In this document: positions 23,590-34,510 of the stretch, in pieces
How positions within the stretch are numbered: position 1 is the stretch's first letter
Layout of the letters: every line of letters starts with the position of its first letter
From: Gigaspora rosea
Taxonomy: Eukaryota; Glomeromycota; Glomeromycetes; Diversisporales; Gigasporaceae
Reading direction: 5' to 3'
Length of the DNA stretch: 64,000 nt
Assembly (NCBI GenBank): GCA_003550325.1
Contig: QKWP01000119.1
Coordinates: 291,941-355,940 of the forward strand
The notes under the pieces: model-generated
Told to the model about the DNA's origin: nothing
What the model saw: the letters and a program-made list of their open reading frames with translations, nothing else
The model's database searches: none
Made by a program: the position numbers and the translations under genes

Positions 23590-23887
23590 GTATTATTTCA
23601 CCGACAATCACTTCACCGACATAACATTTTACCGACAAATACTCACTGACAAGTTCATTTTACCGACAGTTTGTTTCACCGAAGTTCATTTCACCGACAA
23701 GTTTTTTTTCAAAAAGCACCCTAACTTTAGCCCTAATTCTACCTAATTCTACCCTGACCCTAACGACAATGACCAGAATTACTTTGTCGGTGAAATGAGC
23801 TTCGGTGAAATAAACTGTCGGTAAAATGAACGTGTTGGTGAATAATTGTCGGTGAAATGTTATGTCAGTGAAGTGAATGTCTATTAA
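23590..23887. mobile_element. Foldback element built from CACCGACA words
   Basis: Two ~105-bp arms face each other. The left arm holds TTTCACCGACAATCACTTCA and TTTTACCGACAGTTTGTTTC; the right arm holds the inverses (GTCGGTGAAATG, CTGTCGGTAAAATG). Each arm is itself five or six copies of TTTYACCGACA. The centre has CCCTAA-like words. Best preserved member of the family. Confidence 0.7.
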
Positions 23888-23959
23888 TTTATTGCCACCC
23901 ATTTTATTACCATACCTGAACTCCATACTAAATTATCTGCGATGCGTGAAAGTAAATTG

Positions 23960-24035
23960 GATCGATGCATGAATTATAATAAGCATCGTGAAGCCTTTAA
24001 ATATTATCATAAATCTGCTAGCCCTATGAAGAGTT
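23960..24035 (+). pseudogene. Sel1-like repeat fragment
   Basis: One frame reads NYNKHREAFKYYHKSAS, close to the KAFEYYLKSA core of Sel1 repeats, which are very common in glomeromycotan proteins. Upstream the frame is interrupted. It is cut on the right by the hAT element at 24100. A small relic at best, possibly chance. Confidence 0.3.
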
Positions 24036-24099
24036 AGAAAAGCAGATTTCCAAATTAATGTTTCGGCCATAAGACTTTAATTAGGTAGAGACGCGAGGG

Positions 24100-25587
24100 T
24101 AGTGATGGGCAACGTGCGGGATCCACGCGTAATTTAAAAACTCCCGCGCGGGATTTTTAATATAAGATTGTCTGGCCTGCATTAGCATATCATCTGGCCC
24201 GCATTAACAAATTATCCGGTCTGCTTTAGCATAAGTGGGCCAATTCCTAATTAGTATTTGATGTAAATAAAAATATTATGCACGTATTAACTTTTGATTT
24301 GTTTCTCATTCCACATATATACGTACGTACAGAGATAATGCGTAAACTGTATATTGAAATATATTTTTTAAATTGTCATTATTAATAAAGTGAGAATCTA
24401 TTATTGATTGTTATTGAGTATAAAGGTGACTATTTAATCAGAAATTATAGGCCTGATTATTTTCCTATGAGTGTTTATCTGTTATGAATTTTTGTATGTA
24501 TATAACCTTATTGCTTATAAATTTTAGCACATTTATACCTGGTTATGCACTTAATTACTTATAAATTTTTATATACTTATATGATTTGATTGCTTTGTTA
24601 CCATTATAATTTTTAAATATAATAATATTTTCAAACAGTTTTACTAAATCACACCACTGGCGTTCAACGCCAGTATCGGAAATTTGATATCTACCCCAGT
24701 ATCGGCACCCCATGTGATCAGTACCAAAATTTTTTCAAGTTCGTTTATGTTAGGTTAGGGTTAGGGTGAGTGCTCAGCTAGGGTTTGGGTTTAGGTTGTT
24801 ATATAGTAAAATCGCTTAAAAAAAACTTTTTTTAGTTAAAAAAAGTGGTTTCTTATGCAAACTTTTGAGAAATAAGCTTTTTTTGACAAAATAAACGTTT
24901 GTTTTGAATTTTCCTGATCGTGTTATATTACACCAAATTATGTCACATGATTTTTCGACCTATTTCTGATGATGTTCTAATCTAATTTCTGACACTGGCG
25001 TTGAATGCCAGTAGTGTGCTTTAGTAAAACCGTTTTCAAAAACAAATTGATAAATTAAGACAAAGTTGGATTGATAAATTTAAAAATTATAAGATTCAAA
25101 TGTTTTAATTTTTTAAGTCCCAATTGTTCCAATTATTCTATTTTTGTTATTTAATTTTTCTCATAAATTATTCCATTATCACCCGATAGAGACATTAGCT
25201 TTTCGAAATTAGCCAACAGGGTCGATAGAAAATCTGACTGTTAACCCCCAATTTTCTAATTCCATGTTATGCAAAGCGTGAAATTAAATTATGTGACCTT
25301 AGATACAATATAAGGCTATTAATTTATAAAAGTTTAAAAAAAAACGACTGACCAACTGGAAATTTTGAAACTCATGTAATGCAAAACGAAAATTAACTTT
25401 GTATAGCCTAAGAAATGATTATTATTTTAATGAGAAATACATTTCTAGTGATGATTTATATATATATATTTATTAATTTTGAAAAATTCGAAAACTCTAC
25501 TTGATCCTGCAAATCCTGCATGGGATCCACATGGGATCCTGCATTCCATGCAGGATTTTTAAAAAAAATTATAATTTGCCCATTACT
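24100..25587. mobile_element. hAT-like element with CCCGCGCGGGAT words
   Basis: TAGTGATGGGCAACG at the left and its inverse (TTTGCCCATTACTA) at the right. It is a long relative of 37076-38078, inverted with respect to it (shared TGGGCCAATTCCTAATTAGT). The flanking octamers CGCGAGGG and CGTAAGAG have decayed. It contains a younger 397-bp hAT at 24636-25032. No transposase frame. Confidence 0.75.
24636..25032. mobile_element. hAT-like MITE nested in the 24100-25587 element
   Basis: Arms of ~43 bp begin CAGTTTTACTAAATCACACC, each with the palindrome ACTGGCGTTCAACGCCAGT. The target duplication TTTTCAAA is perfect (24628-24635, 25033-25040). The relative at 37076-38078 has the empty site near 37385. 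Inside is GGTTAGGGTTAGGGTGAG. Confidence 0.88.
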
Positions 25588-25851
25588 ACGTAAGAGAAAG
25601 TTTAATTAGTGTTAAGAGTAATGAGTATTAGTAATAATGGAAGAATATTGGCCCAGGGAAATTATAGCTAGCTAACATATATAAAAGAACATTGTATTCA
25701 CTTTGCTTGTATCTTTAGACAATATCTGAATGAATTCCTTCTTTATAATAAAGTCTTCTGAGTAATTTCTTTTTATATCGTATTGAATAAATTATAATAT
25801 TGTTTTATTAAAGTATTTTATTTAATTATAGTTTATAGTGATTATTGATTA

Positions 25852-26075
25852 GACCAGACAAAGTTGATTATATGTTTTACATTACTCCTTCTCCTCTTCA
25901 GGAGGGGGTGATTCACATAATAAAATTTTAAAAAAATTTTTTTTCAAAAAAAAAGTTTCTAAATTGTTCCATGACTATATAAAAATTTTCCAAATATCTC
26001 TAGCCCTATATATTTATCAAAATTTTTTTTACTATGAGGGGGTAATATAAAATACATAATCAACTTGGTCTGGCC
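25852..26075. mobile_element. Harbinger-like MITE, copy 2
   Basis: It starts GACCAGACAAAGTTGATTAT and ends in the inverse of GGCCAGACCAAGTTGATTAT, with TTA on both sides (25849-25851, 26076-26078). Same family as 22720-22925, direct orientation, with different single-base changes. Confidence 0.85.
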
Positions 26076-26099
26076 TTATAGGACCCCGGACATTTCTGA

Positions 26100-26930
26100 T
26101 ATATGTCATATTTTTTTTTTAGCAAATTGATTCAAATTTGATCTAAGGTCCAAATTTAAATTTTAGCAAATTCAAGTTAATTTTAAAACGGGTCATAATT
26201 GAATATTTTAGTGAATTACTAAGATTTTACACATGTTATATTTTATTTTTAGCAATTTATCCTTTTTTGGAAAAATTACATCGGGAAAATAAAGACATTA
26301 AAAACGATAACAAATAAATAAAGTAAAAAAAGCACGTTATTTTTTTTATTTACTTTGTTAAAAAAAGATTTGTACACTACATGTATTTTTTATTTTTTTT
26401 ATTTTTATATATTACACGAATAATAAATAAAGTAAAAAAAACACGGGTTTTTTTATTCACTTTTTTTATTAAAAAAATAAAGTAAAAAAAACACGTTTTT
26501 TATTTTAATTTCCACGTACGTACTTTATTTTTTTTGTTTATCGGTTTATTTTATTTTTTTATAATGCAGTACGTTTTTATTTTTATTTATTTATTTTCTT
26601 TTTATTTTAACTTATTTAATTTTATAAAAAAAGCACGTTTATATCGTTTATTTTTTCTTTATTTTTTCTTTTATTTTTTTTTATTTAACTTTGTTATCGT
26701 TTATTTTATTTTATTTTTTTTTAAAATTATCAGTTTTTTTAAAATTATCATTTTTTTTAATAATTACTGTTTTTTTTATTTTTTCTTTTATCGTTATTTT
26801 ATTTTATTTTTTTTTATTATATTTTAATAATTATTGTTTTTTTTTTATATTATTAATTTTTACAGCTTTTTAATTGTTTTAATTTTTATGTTTTTTTTTA
26901 TATTTTTTATTAGGGTTTTATAATTTGCCG
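26100..26930. repeat. T-rich low-complexity tract with AAAGTAAAAAAAACACG hairpins
   Basis: At 26300-26530 the word AATAAAGTAAAAAAAACACG alternates with its inverse CGTTTTTTTTATT three or four times, forming short hairpins. Beyond that it is nearly pure T with A. Open frames of Phe and Ile here are compositional. Confidence 0.65.
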
Positions 26931-26934
26931 CCAT

Positions 26935-27215
26935 GGTGATGTACCGCTACCCTTGATCAACCAATTAGAATGCAGGATCAGGTGTAATGTGAAATTGAAG
27001 CGATTACAATTTTTTTCAAAAATCAGCTATAGCACGAAATTTTGCCTATGAAATCATCTCTCATGCACTAACAAAAAAAAATTCCTCTCGAAATTTTGGG
27101 TTAGCATCTCTTTGCTAAATTGCCCTACCCTTACCTATCCCTCACCCTCACCCTAACCCTAAACTAATAAATTAATTGTTTTGATTTCACATTACACCAG
27201 ATCTTATAGGGTGCA
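26935..27215. mobile_element. Relative of the 14750 Mutator-like MITE
   Basis: AACCAATTAGAATGCAGGAT against AACCAATCAGATTCCAAGAT at 14796, and CGAAATTTTGGGTTAGCATC against CGAAATTTTGGCATTAGATA, show common descent. AGGATCAGGTGTAATGTGAA pairs with the inverse of TTCACATTACACCAGATCTT. Central CCCTCACCCTAACCCTAAAC. Confidence 0.6.
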
Positions 27216-27229
27216 GTGTATCGCATATG

Positions 27230-27780
27230 CGAATAAATCAAAAATTCTTTTTATTATGTATTTTTAATAAACTTTTTTGTTTTTTTTAAAAACGTTTTTT
27301 TTTTTTAAATTATTTTTTATTTAAATTTTTTTTTTATTATCATATTTAAAATTTTTTATTTTTTTTATTTAATTATCGTTTATAATTTTTTTTATAAATT
27401 TTTTTTTTATATTATTTTTTGAATTTTATTTAATTTATTTTTTTATATTTTTTTTTAATGTTTTTATTTTTTTTAATATTTTAACATTTTTTTTTATTTA
27501 TTTATTAATATGTATTTTATTTTCTATTTTTAAATTATTTTTATGTTTTATTTTTTAATTTAATTTTTTTTGGTCCTTATTTTTTTAAATTATTTTATTT
27601 AAACATATCTTTTATTTATTTTTTTTGTTATTTTTATTTTTTTTAAATTTTTTTATTTATTTTAATAATTTATTTTAATTTTTTAATGTTTTCTTTAATT
27701 AATTTTTTCATTATTAATTAATTTAATTCTTTTTTTGTTATCAGTTTAAATATGTACAGTACGACAAGTATATTTAATTA
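27230..27780. repeat. Poly-T/AT low-complexity tract
   Basis: About 550 bases with almost no C or G. No structure beyond homopolymer runs and TTTTATTT words. Confidence 0.7.
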
Positions 27781-27960
27781 AATACAGTGATGATCAGATT
27801 ACACAGTAAAGATAAATATTATAAATTCGATTATTTTTTTTTTACTATTATTTTACTGATTTGTACTAATTAATATTTAATTCTTGATCTTTTTTGCTTC
27901 AGATTGTCCGTTCTCGTCGTTGGTAGTATTTTTCGTTATGACAAAATCACCCTTTTACTA

Positions 27961-28155
27961 GGCAAATAGCCGAACCCTTAGAACTTTATTCGGCTCTGTA
28001 ACTCAAATGAATTGGGAGAAAAAAACTGAACCTGATACAATGCATAGTCTATGATCTCACAGCAATACATTCTACAAGATACGTTCATAAAGATTTGCAT
28101 AGTAGTAATATCTTATAGGCTTATGTAGAAAATGCATATATCGCGAATTTAGGTT
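27961..28155 (+). pseudogene. Protein kinase fragment (subdomains V-VII)
   Basis: The frame reads LNLIQCIVYDLTAIHSTRYV then HKDLHSSNIL and, after a stop, AYVENAYIANLGL. This matches the helix-E, catalytic loop and Mg loop order of the tyrosine-kinase-like kinases of these fungi (usual H-x-D-F-H-S-G-N-IL and DLGL). Asp of the catalytic loop is present; DLG is changed to NLG. One extra A in a seven-A run near 28019-28025 breaks the frame before LNLIQ. Only ~60 residues remain, so it is a relic. It is unrelated in position to the kinase at 56156. Confidence 0.6.
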
Positions 28156-28454
28156 TGTAACATGATTTTTACGTCATTGGCATTGTAATTTCTTTCCGTC
28201 ACTGGTGCCGTCCAATTTGGTGTTTATAGTGACCTGGTTTTTTCGTTGTTGGTATCTTTCACTTCGGTGCTTTCCTTTTCATCGTTGGTGCTGTCTGCTG
28301 GTGCATTATCTTGGGCATTGGGTTTCTCAGCTGTGTACAGCTAAGTATTCATTTTATTTTTCTTTTAGTTTTTTAGTACTAATTCTTTTGAGATAGGTCG
28401 CGCTTTTTAATATGTTCGTCATTGGTGTCCTTTTTTTTCGCATTGTGTTTGACA

Positions 28455-28625
28455 TGTTTGTATGAAGTTTGTGCAGTATTTCAACAACATTTGTATGGTG
28501 TCTCAACAGCATTTGGGTGTAGCATAATAGTTAGTATAGGATTTACTATGATAGTTGGGACATAGCACGATATTGGAATGTGGTACAATAGTTGGAATGT
28601 AGCATAATAGTTGGAATCGGATTTA
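28455..28625. repeat. Tandem repeat, ~20-bp unit
   Basis: GGAATGTAGCATAATAGTT and variants recur about six times (28510-28625), with a looser CAACAGCATTTGGTATG repeat before it. A degenerate TCGTTGGTG-containing repeat lies at 27905-28330. Confidence 0.5.
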
Positions 28626-28989
28626 TGTTGTAATTTGTATTTATTTTTTGTATTTTTTTTTAATTATTTTTTTTTTTTCGTTTTATAACCGAGACCAGGC
28701 TCTTTATTCTTTATTAGTTAATATTATTAATACATGCAGGGAAGATAATATATAGTTTTTAACTAAGGGAATGAAAAAAACTCGGGCTTCACTATTGCCT
28801 CCCGCTACTTTAGATCTTTACCCGTGGCCTAAAGTTAGCTATTAGGTTATTTCACAACAACCGACAGACTTCGAAATAAAAATGTTAACATAAAACCCTA
28901 ACCAACAATGGCCCAGGTCCCATTATGTTAAACGAAAAAAAAAAGTAGTCTAAGTGACCCGACTACTAAACCTAAAATACTCAGGAACT

Positions 28990-29480
28990 TTCTAAAGTGT
29001 TTCTCCTAAGACCTCAACCGACAGTCCACGTGATTTGTTTCCAAGCCACTCGTGACGATCAAATCCAACTTCATGGGTGCCTTCCCGATTTGGACGCAGT
29101 AAACACTGCCGATCTTTTGGAGTGGGTACGGCAAAATGCCCACTTTTCTGAAAATTCTTCGAAAAAAAAAAATCGATGGCACCAGTTCTTTACTTGTAAT
29201 AGAAAAAGGAGTGTTGTTCTTCCCGTGTAAGTCCAATATCCGACAGGGAACCAACTGGAGTCTTCTTAGTTTGGTGAGTGATAAACTCTGAGCTTGTCAG
29301 CAGGTAGTCTATGAACTTTACCTCTAAACGACAAGTGCCGGTGGTGTGGTGAGTGATAAACTCTGGGGCTACTAGCAAGATACTCAATTAACTGTATCCC
29401 TAAATAATAGCTGCCAACTGCATGTGTCTTCCAGTTTTCCTTCTGTTTTCTTCGTAACTTCACTTCAGAATTTTAGCGAT
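28990..29480. other. Unrecognised stretch of coding-like complexity with 85-bp repeat
   Basis: Base mix is balanced here, unlike the surroundings. Plus frame 28997-29230 reads LPDLDAVNTADLLEWVRQNA, which looks protein-like but was not recognised. From 29265 two ~85-bp units share GGTGAGTGATAAACTCTG; the minus frame repeats EFITH. It could be an exon remnant or a retroposon body. No ends were found. Confidence 0.35.
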
Positions 29481-32020
29481 TTTGTTGGTACAAGTGATCG
29501 GCAGATAGAGTTGCGGAAGATCTTTTTCTTTAATTATTTTTTGTATTTTGTAATAAATTAAATTGTTAAAATATATGAATATTTGAATTTATTGTATTAA
29601 TATATGAACAATTAGCTAGCATTTAATTTATTATTATTTGTTTTTTACAATCTGCACAGATTATTAATCTGTGCAAAAAATTCTTTAACGGCCATTGGCA
29701 GGGTGCAGATTTGTGCAGATTTTTATTAATTGCACTATATTTATTTATTTATTTACCTGATGCTATATGTTATAATTTAGTTTTTAGCAAATTACTATAA
29801 AATTTATATGTAATAATCCAACTTTTAGAAAATTTACTTGATTTTAGGGGTAGCAAAAACGTCGAAATTCATGCAGATCAGTTATGATCTATATGAGAGA
29901 TGTCCAGGGTCCTGGCCTTACATTATTTTGTTATTGCATATTTATCTTTCTTATTTATTATAAACTCACTTTATCTTATACTCCTGAACCATCTAACATT
30001 TCTCTAACCCAATATCTATCTAAGTCTATTCCAACTACTACTGCATTTTTGTTTACTATTCAAGTAACTTTAACTAGTGGGTCTGATATCTCCTAACTGA
30101 TAGTCATATAGGCAGATTTGTTTCTATTCAATATTGTCACAAATTCGATTTTATCACATATGATTGACCTTAACCAATCAAATTAATAAAGTAATATTTG
30201 TCAATCAAAATGTGATTAACATCGATAACAATACTATTTATTATCAAATTATTTATTATTAGCAAAACTTTATTTAATTATATATTTTTAAATAATTCAA
30301 TTCTATATTTCTGTTATTACCTTTATTAAAGACACATTTCAACTTTAGCTTATATTAAATTAAACAATATTATTTATATGTAGTTGATCTCAATTAATTA
30401 AAATAATTGAAGCTTATCTAAAACATCTAGTATTTTTATTTTTGTTGACTTTATATCTAGTAATTAATATTTTAGTTTGAGATTAGTGAATATTAATATA
30501 AAGTAAAAAAAATCAATTTTGTAAGGTCTTACTGAATAAATAAATTTATACCACAATACTGAAACTTTTCTTGTATTCTGAATAACTTGTTTAAAGATCT
30601 TTGCCAAGTACAGTATATAGCCCCATGTTTTTATATTGTCTATATTCTTTTTTTTTTATTCATGCTTAGATTTCTATCAAATACAACCAACTCAGTATAA
30701 TGTTTATAACAAAGTTGATCACTAATAAGTTTTTATGCTTGTGGGATCTTAAAAAACAAATGTGAATCTAGTCTTGTTTAATATTGTTGGCCATATATCA
30801 CATCTGGCCCTGTATTCTTGTGTGGTGAGCCCTTTGCCATTATTACTAGTAAAAGTTACACTTTAAAAAATTATCATAGGATCAGTGCAGAATTATTGAA
30901 GCTAAAGTCTTGTTGAATATAAATACAAAATTTCATACTACTTTATTAAAAAAATATGGGGCTTCAAAAAAGTAAGTATTGTAACTATTAATTCAGAAGA
31001 GAAAATATATAACTGATTTAACTCTAATTGTTACAAAAACTTATATAGTTTAGGTTTGTTATAGAATTTGAAACAGTATAGGGTTTAATGGGACAGATAC
31101 TAACGAGAGTTGAAAAGAATCTCAGGAGATTTTTATAATAATACAAAAATAGACTACAACAGAAAAAGACTTTCAATTTTAAAAAAATATATAAAAGGAC
31201 TCTTTAGCACAACTTAAGCTTACTTCTTTTTATTTTTATTAATAATTGAGAAGAAGACTCTGCTTGATTAAACTAGAAATATGGGTATTTATATACATTT
31301 AGGTTTATCATACTACACATTTGATGTATTAGCATGTTAATTATACAATTTTGCTATCTATTGTAATATAAAAATACTAATTTTAAGCTCATAATATTGA
31401 ACATGTTTCCTCATAATTTCAAAGCTACAAAATTCACCTAGTCTTTGCATATTTGATATGATAGCATGTTGAGCATGCTATAATGCTATAATGTTAAGGT
31501 AAACAAATAGAAATTGCTACACAACAGGATTCTTTGATAAAAAAAATTAAATTTTCTAATGTTGCAAATTGTGATTTGTAACAGTATCACCTTTTATTAT
31601 TATATTGAATAAACTAACCAATAAGAGAACAAATTCTCAATAATTATATAGAAATAAATTCACCCATATATAATACTGTAAAGATCAAATATTACAATTT
31701 GAATGGCTTTCTATCATGTGAATGCACCTGGCTTTAGGTAACTCCCAAAAAAGGAAATTTAACTAATACTCTTATTTCAAGTAAATCCAGAGCTACAGAT
31801 TACTATATATTACTTCTAGTCTGTTTTTGGATACCAATTTGTAATTACTCCAGATTACTTTATGAAAAGAAATGCATGTACTGCCAAAAATCTCTCACTG
31901 CTGCCTCCTATAGAATAAAATGAAACTGTATATAAGTAGGCACGAGTTTTATAATCACTGTATAGAAGCTGCATGGAAACTGATTATCAAAAAATTAATA
32001 CATATCAACATATGAAAAAT
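29481..32020. other. Long AT-rich intergenic region
   Basis: No gene model, terminal repeat or duplicate was seen. At 29650-29735 TGTGCAGATT recurs several times in both orientations. A 70-residue open frame at 29884-30096 (+) has no motif. Confidence 0.5.
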
Positions 32021-32039
32021 TGAAATCTGTGCACTATCG

Positions 32040-32590
32040 TGCATAGTATTAGATCTATATATAGATATGTATTAATCTTAATGATCATATAATATTTGAC
32101 CTTAATATGCAAAATCGTTAAGATTCTTAACAATCATAATTTTTGTGCACTAATGTGCACGATTATTAAGATTCTTAACAATTATAATTTTTGAGCACTA
32201 ATATGCATAATCATTAAAATTTTTAATTATCATAATTTTCATGCACTGATGTTAAGATTCTTTAATGATTATAAATTACATACACTAGCATGCACAATCA
32301 TTAAGGTTCTTAATGATTATTAATTTCAGTGCACTAATGTCAAGATTATCACAATTGTTAAGATTCCTTAATGATCACAATTTTCATGCATTAATATGAA
32401 GATTCTTAATGTTCATAATTTTTTTGCACTATGTGCAAATCATTAAGATTCTTAACAATCATAATTCTATATACTAACATTATAATTATTAAGATCCTTA
32501 AATTCATAATTCCATGCATTAATATAATGATTCTTAAAATCTTAATGATTATAATTTTCATGCATTGATGTGTGCATAAACATTCACTTT
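32040..32590. repeat. Degenerate minisatellite, ~55-bp unit, about nine units
   Basis: The unit is roughly TTAAGATTCTTAACAATCAT then AATTTTTGTGCACTAATGTG and CACAATCA. Each unit contains two small palindromes, TTAAGAATCTTAA-like and GTGCACTAATGTGCAC. Units differ by substitutions and small indels. Confidence 0.65.
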
Positions 32591-33239
32591 GTGAGTAAAT
32601 AAATATTTGCTTTTTTGTTTTTTTTGTTTTTTTTTTGCATTTAACAATAATAATTTTTGTGCATCACACACACAATTTATATTCAATTTGTAATAAATAA
32701 ATTTACTTTTTTGTATTTTTTTGTTTACACTTAAAATTTTTATTATTTTCTTATTTTTTTATAATTTTTTTTTTACAACTCACTAATTTTTATATAATTT
32801 TTTTAGTTATTTCATTGTTTTTGAAGGCATCCTTTGGAGTTATTGCCTTGAAAGTTGTTTTTTTTAGAATTATATTGTTTTTGTAGTATTTTGGAGGTAT
32901 TATAGTATTGTTTTTTCTTGCTATTATTTTTTTCATTTATTTTTTGTTTACTTTCTGTATATTATTAATTTTAGTATTTTTTTTGAGTTACTGCCATTGG
33001 AATTGTCACAATTGAAGTTGTTACTATTTGAGTTATTGCTAGAGTAGTCATTTCAAAATTTTTTTTGAATCTTTCATTTTAGTACTATTGCTTTACTTTG
33101 TTTTTTTTCAATATTAAAACTGCTGAGTTATTTTTAAAGTTAGTAGTTTTAGTATTTTCTTATTTGGTATATAAATTATTAAATTAAAGTATTTGTATTA
33201 TAAATAAATTAATAATAAGATAATAAAATTTAGCTAATT
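32591..33239. other. T-rich intergenic stretch
   Basis: Long T runs and ATTGTTTTTG words only. Nothing coding recognised. Confidence 0.5.
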
Positions 33240-33852
33240 GAAATCTGTTTTCAAATAAGTGAGTCATACATAGTATAATTTACTATATAAAATTGCTAAG
33301 CCACAAATGCCACTTCACGGCAAAGTACAGTCATTTTTCTACTAAGTAAATATATCTTCAATTTCTAAGTAAACTTGTATAGCATTAATTTCTAATTCTA
33401 ATATAGCATATCATTAAAATCTGTTGAGTAGATGCAGAGATATTGTGTAAACAAACTATTGTTTATGTGAAATGGCATTTTTGACTATAGTAAATCTCAT
33501 AGTCATGTGTTCACAATTTACTATATATGGGTTATCTAAAGTGGAGATAAATTACATGACCAACTACTAATCAAATTATAGAATCATGATGATCACTAGC
33601 AAAGCAATCAAAAAAGAAAAGAAAAAAAAATACAAAAAAAGGCAGCCTAAACCTACCTTGAATAGGTTAATTAAAAATTTTAAAAAGGTAAATTGTATAT
33701 ATATAACTACCTAAGTCTTCTTTGAACCCTATTCTAAAGTGACCCTAGCCTAAATTTGATTGGTGATTGTTTTCATGTGATTTATTTCTACTTTAAATGT
33801 CCCCTATATATGGTTATATATGGTTCACTTATTTGAAAACAGATTATCAATT
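33240..33852. mobile_element. TIR element, about 610 bp
   Basis: AAATCTGTTTTCAAATAAGT at the left pairs with the inverse of ACTTATTTGAAAACAGATT at the right; looser pairing extends to ~38 bp. No transposase. Family not identified. A/T-rich flanks hide the target duplication. Confidence 0.6.
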
Positions 33853-34224
33853 AATAAAATATAAAGTTTAGTTAATAAAAATAAAAATTTAGTTAATAAA
33901 ATTATAAAATTTAATTAATAAAATAATGCATATAAATGTATATCTGGATATATATTATTATATATATATGTATGGATGGATATATACTATATTTTTACCT
34001 GCACGTAAATATGCACGAGAAACACATAAAATTGCATGTTATTATGTGCACTGCTGCACAGAATTTGTACCATGTTATGTGCTATAAACATGCTTTATTA
34101 TACATTGTCTTGTATAGATTTATGTGCAAGTTCGTGTAGTTCCATATCCAAACTTTTCATATAATGCATATTATTTTATGCTGCAATTTGTTATAAAGTA
34201 TATTGAAGATAAATTGTTCCTATA
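33853..34224. other. AT-rich spacer
   Basis: TTAGTTAATAAAAWTWAAA repeats three times at 33850-33930; after that nothing recognised. Confidence 0.5.
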
Positions 34225-34510
34225 TCCATAATTGCTCTCCCAACTGATAGTCATAGTAGCACATCATTTATTGCAGTATTGTGACAATTATTTTGTATAA
34301 TTTTTGATATTTCTAAAAGTTGGTTACCAACTTAAAATTTTTTTAGCATAATAACCACATATAAATTTATGTTTGTTGTGCAATTATGTGGCATATCGAT
34401 CCAAATTAATACTTTGTGTTTGCAAAAGAATTTGATAGTAAATGAGTAAAGCAAATTTTACTCTTTTCATTATAAAATGAATGTAAATAACATCAGCAAA
34501 TTTATAATAG
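34225..34510. repeat. Segmental duplication, copy 2, first half
   Basis: It matches 14701-15290 apart from the two MITEs there, so it preserves both empty sites (TATCCATAATTGCTC and one CATTTATTG). It continues at 36275 beyond the 34511-36270 insertion. Confidence 0.75.

Noticed and set aside
24740-24790. Interstitial telomere
   Set aside because: Only a few degenerate TTAGGG-like units, located inside a MITE; no long array.
25640-25800. Possible second LTR fragment (TATATAAAAG, AATAAAG)
   Set aside because: No terminal TG/CA pair or duplication could be placed; signals are common in AT-rich DNA.
26534-26873. Open frames of 60-97 residues rich in Phe, Ile, Tyr
   Set aside because: They come from a nearly pure T tract; no codon bias, motif or splice context.
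32040-32590. CRISPR-like array
   Set aside because: Units are contiguous and degenerate with no unique spacers, in a eukaryotic genome.
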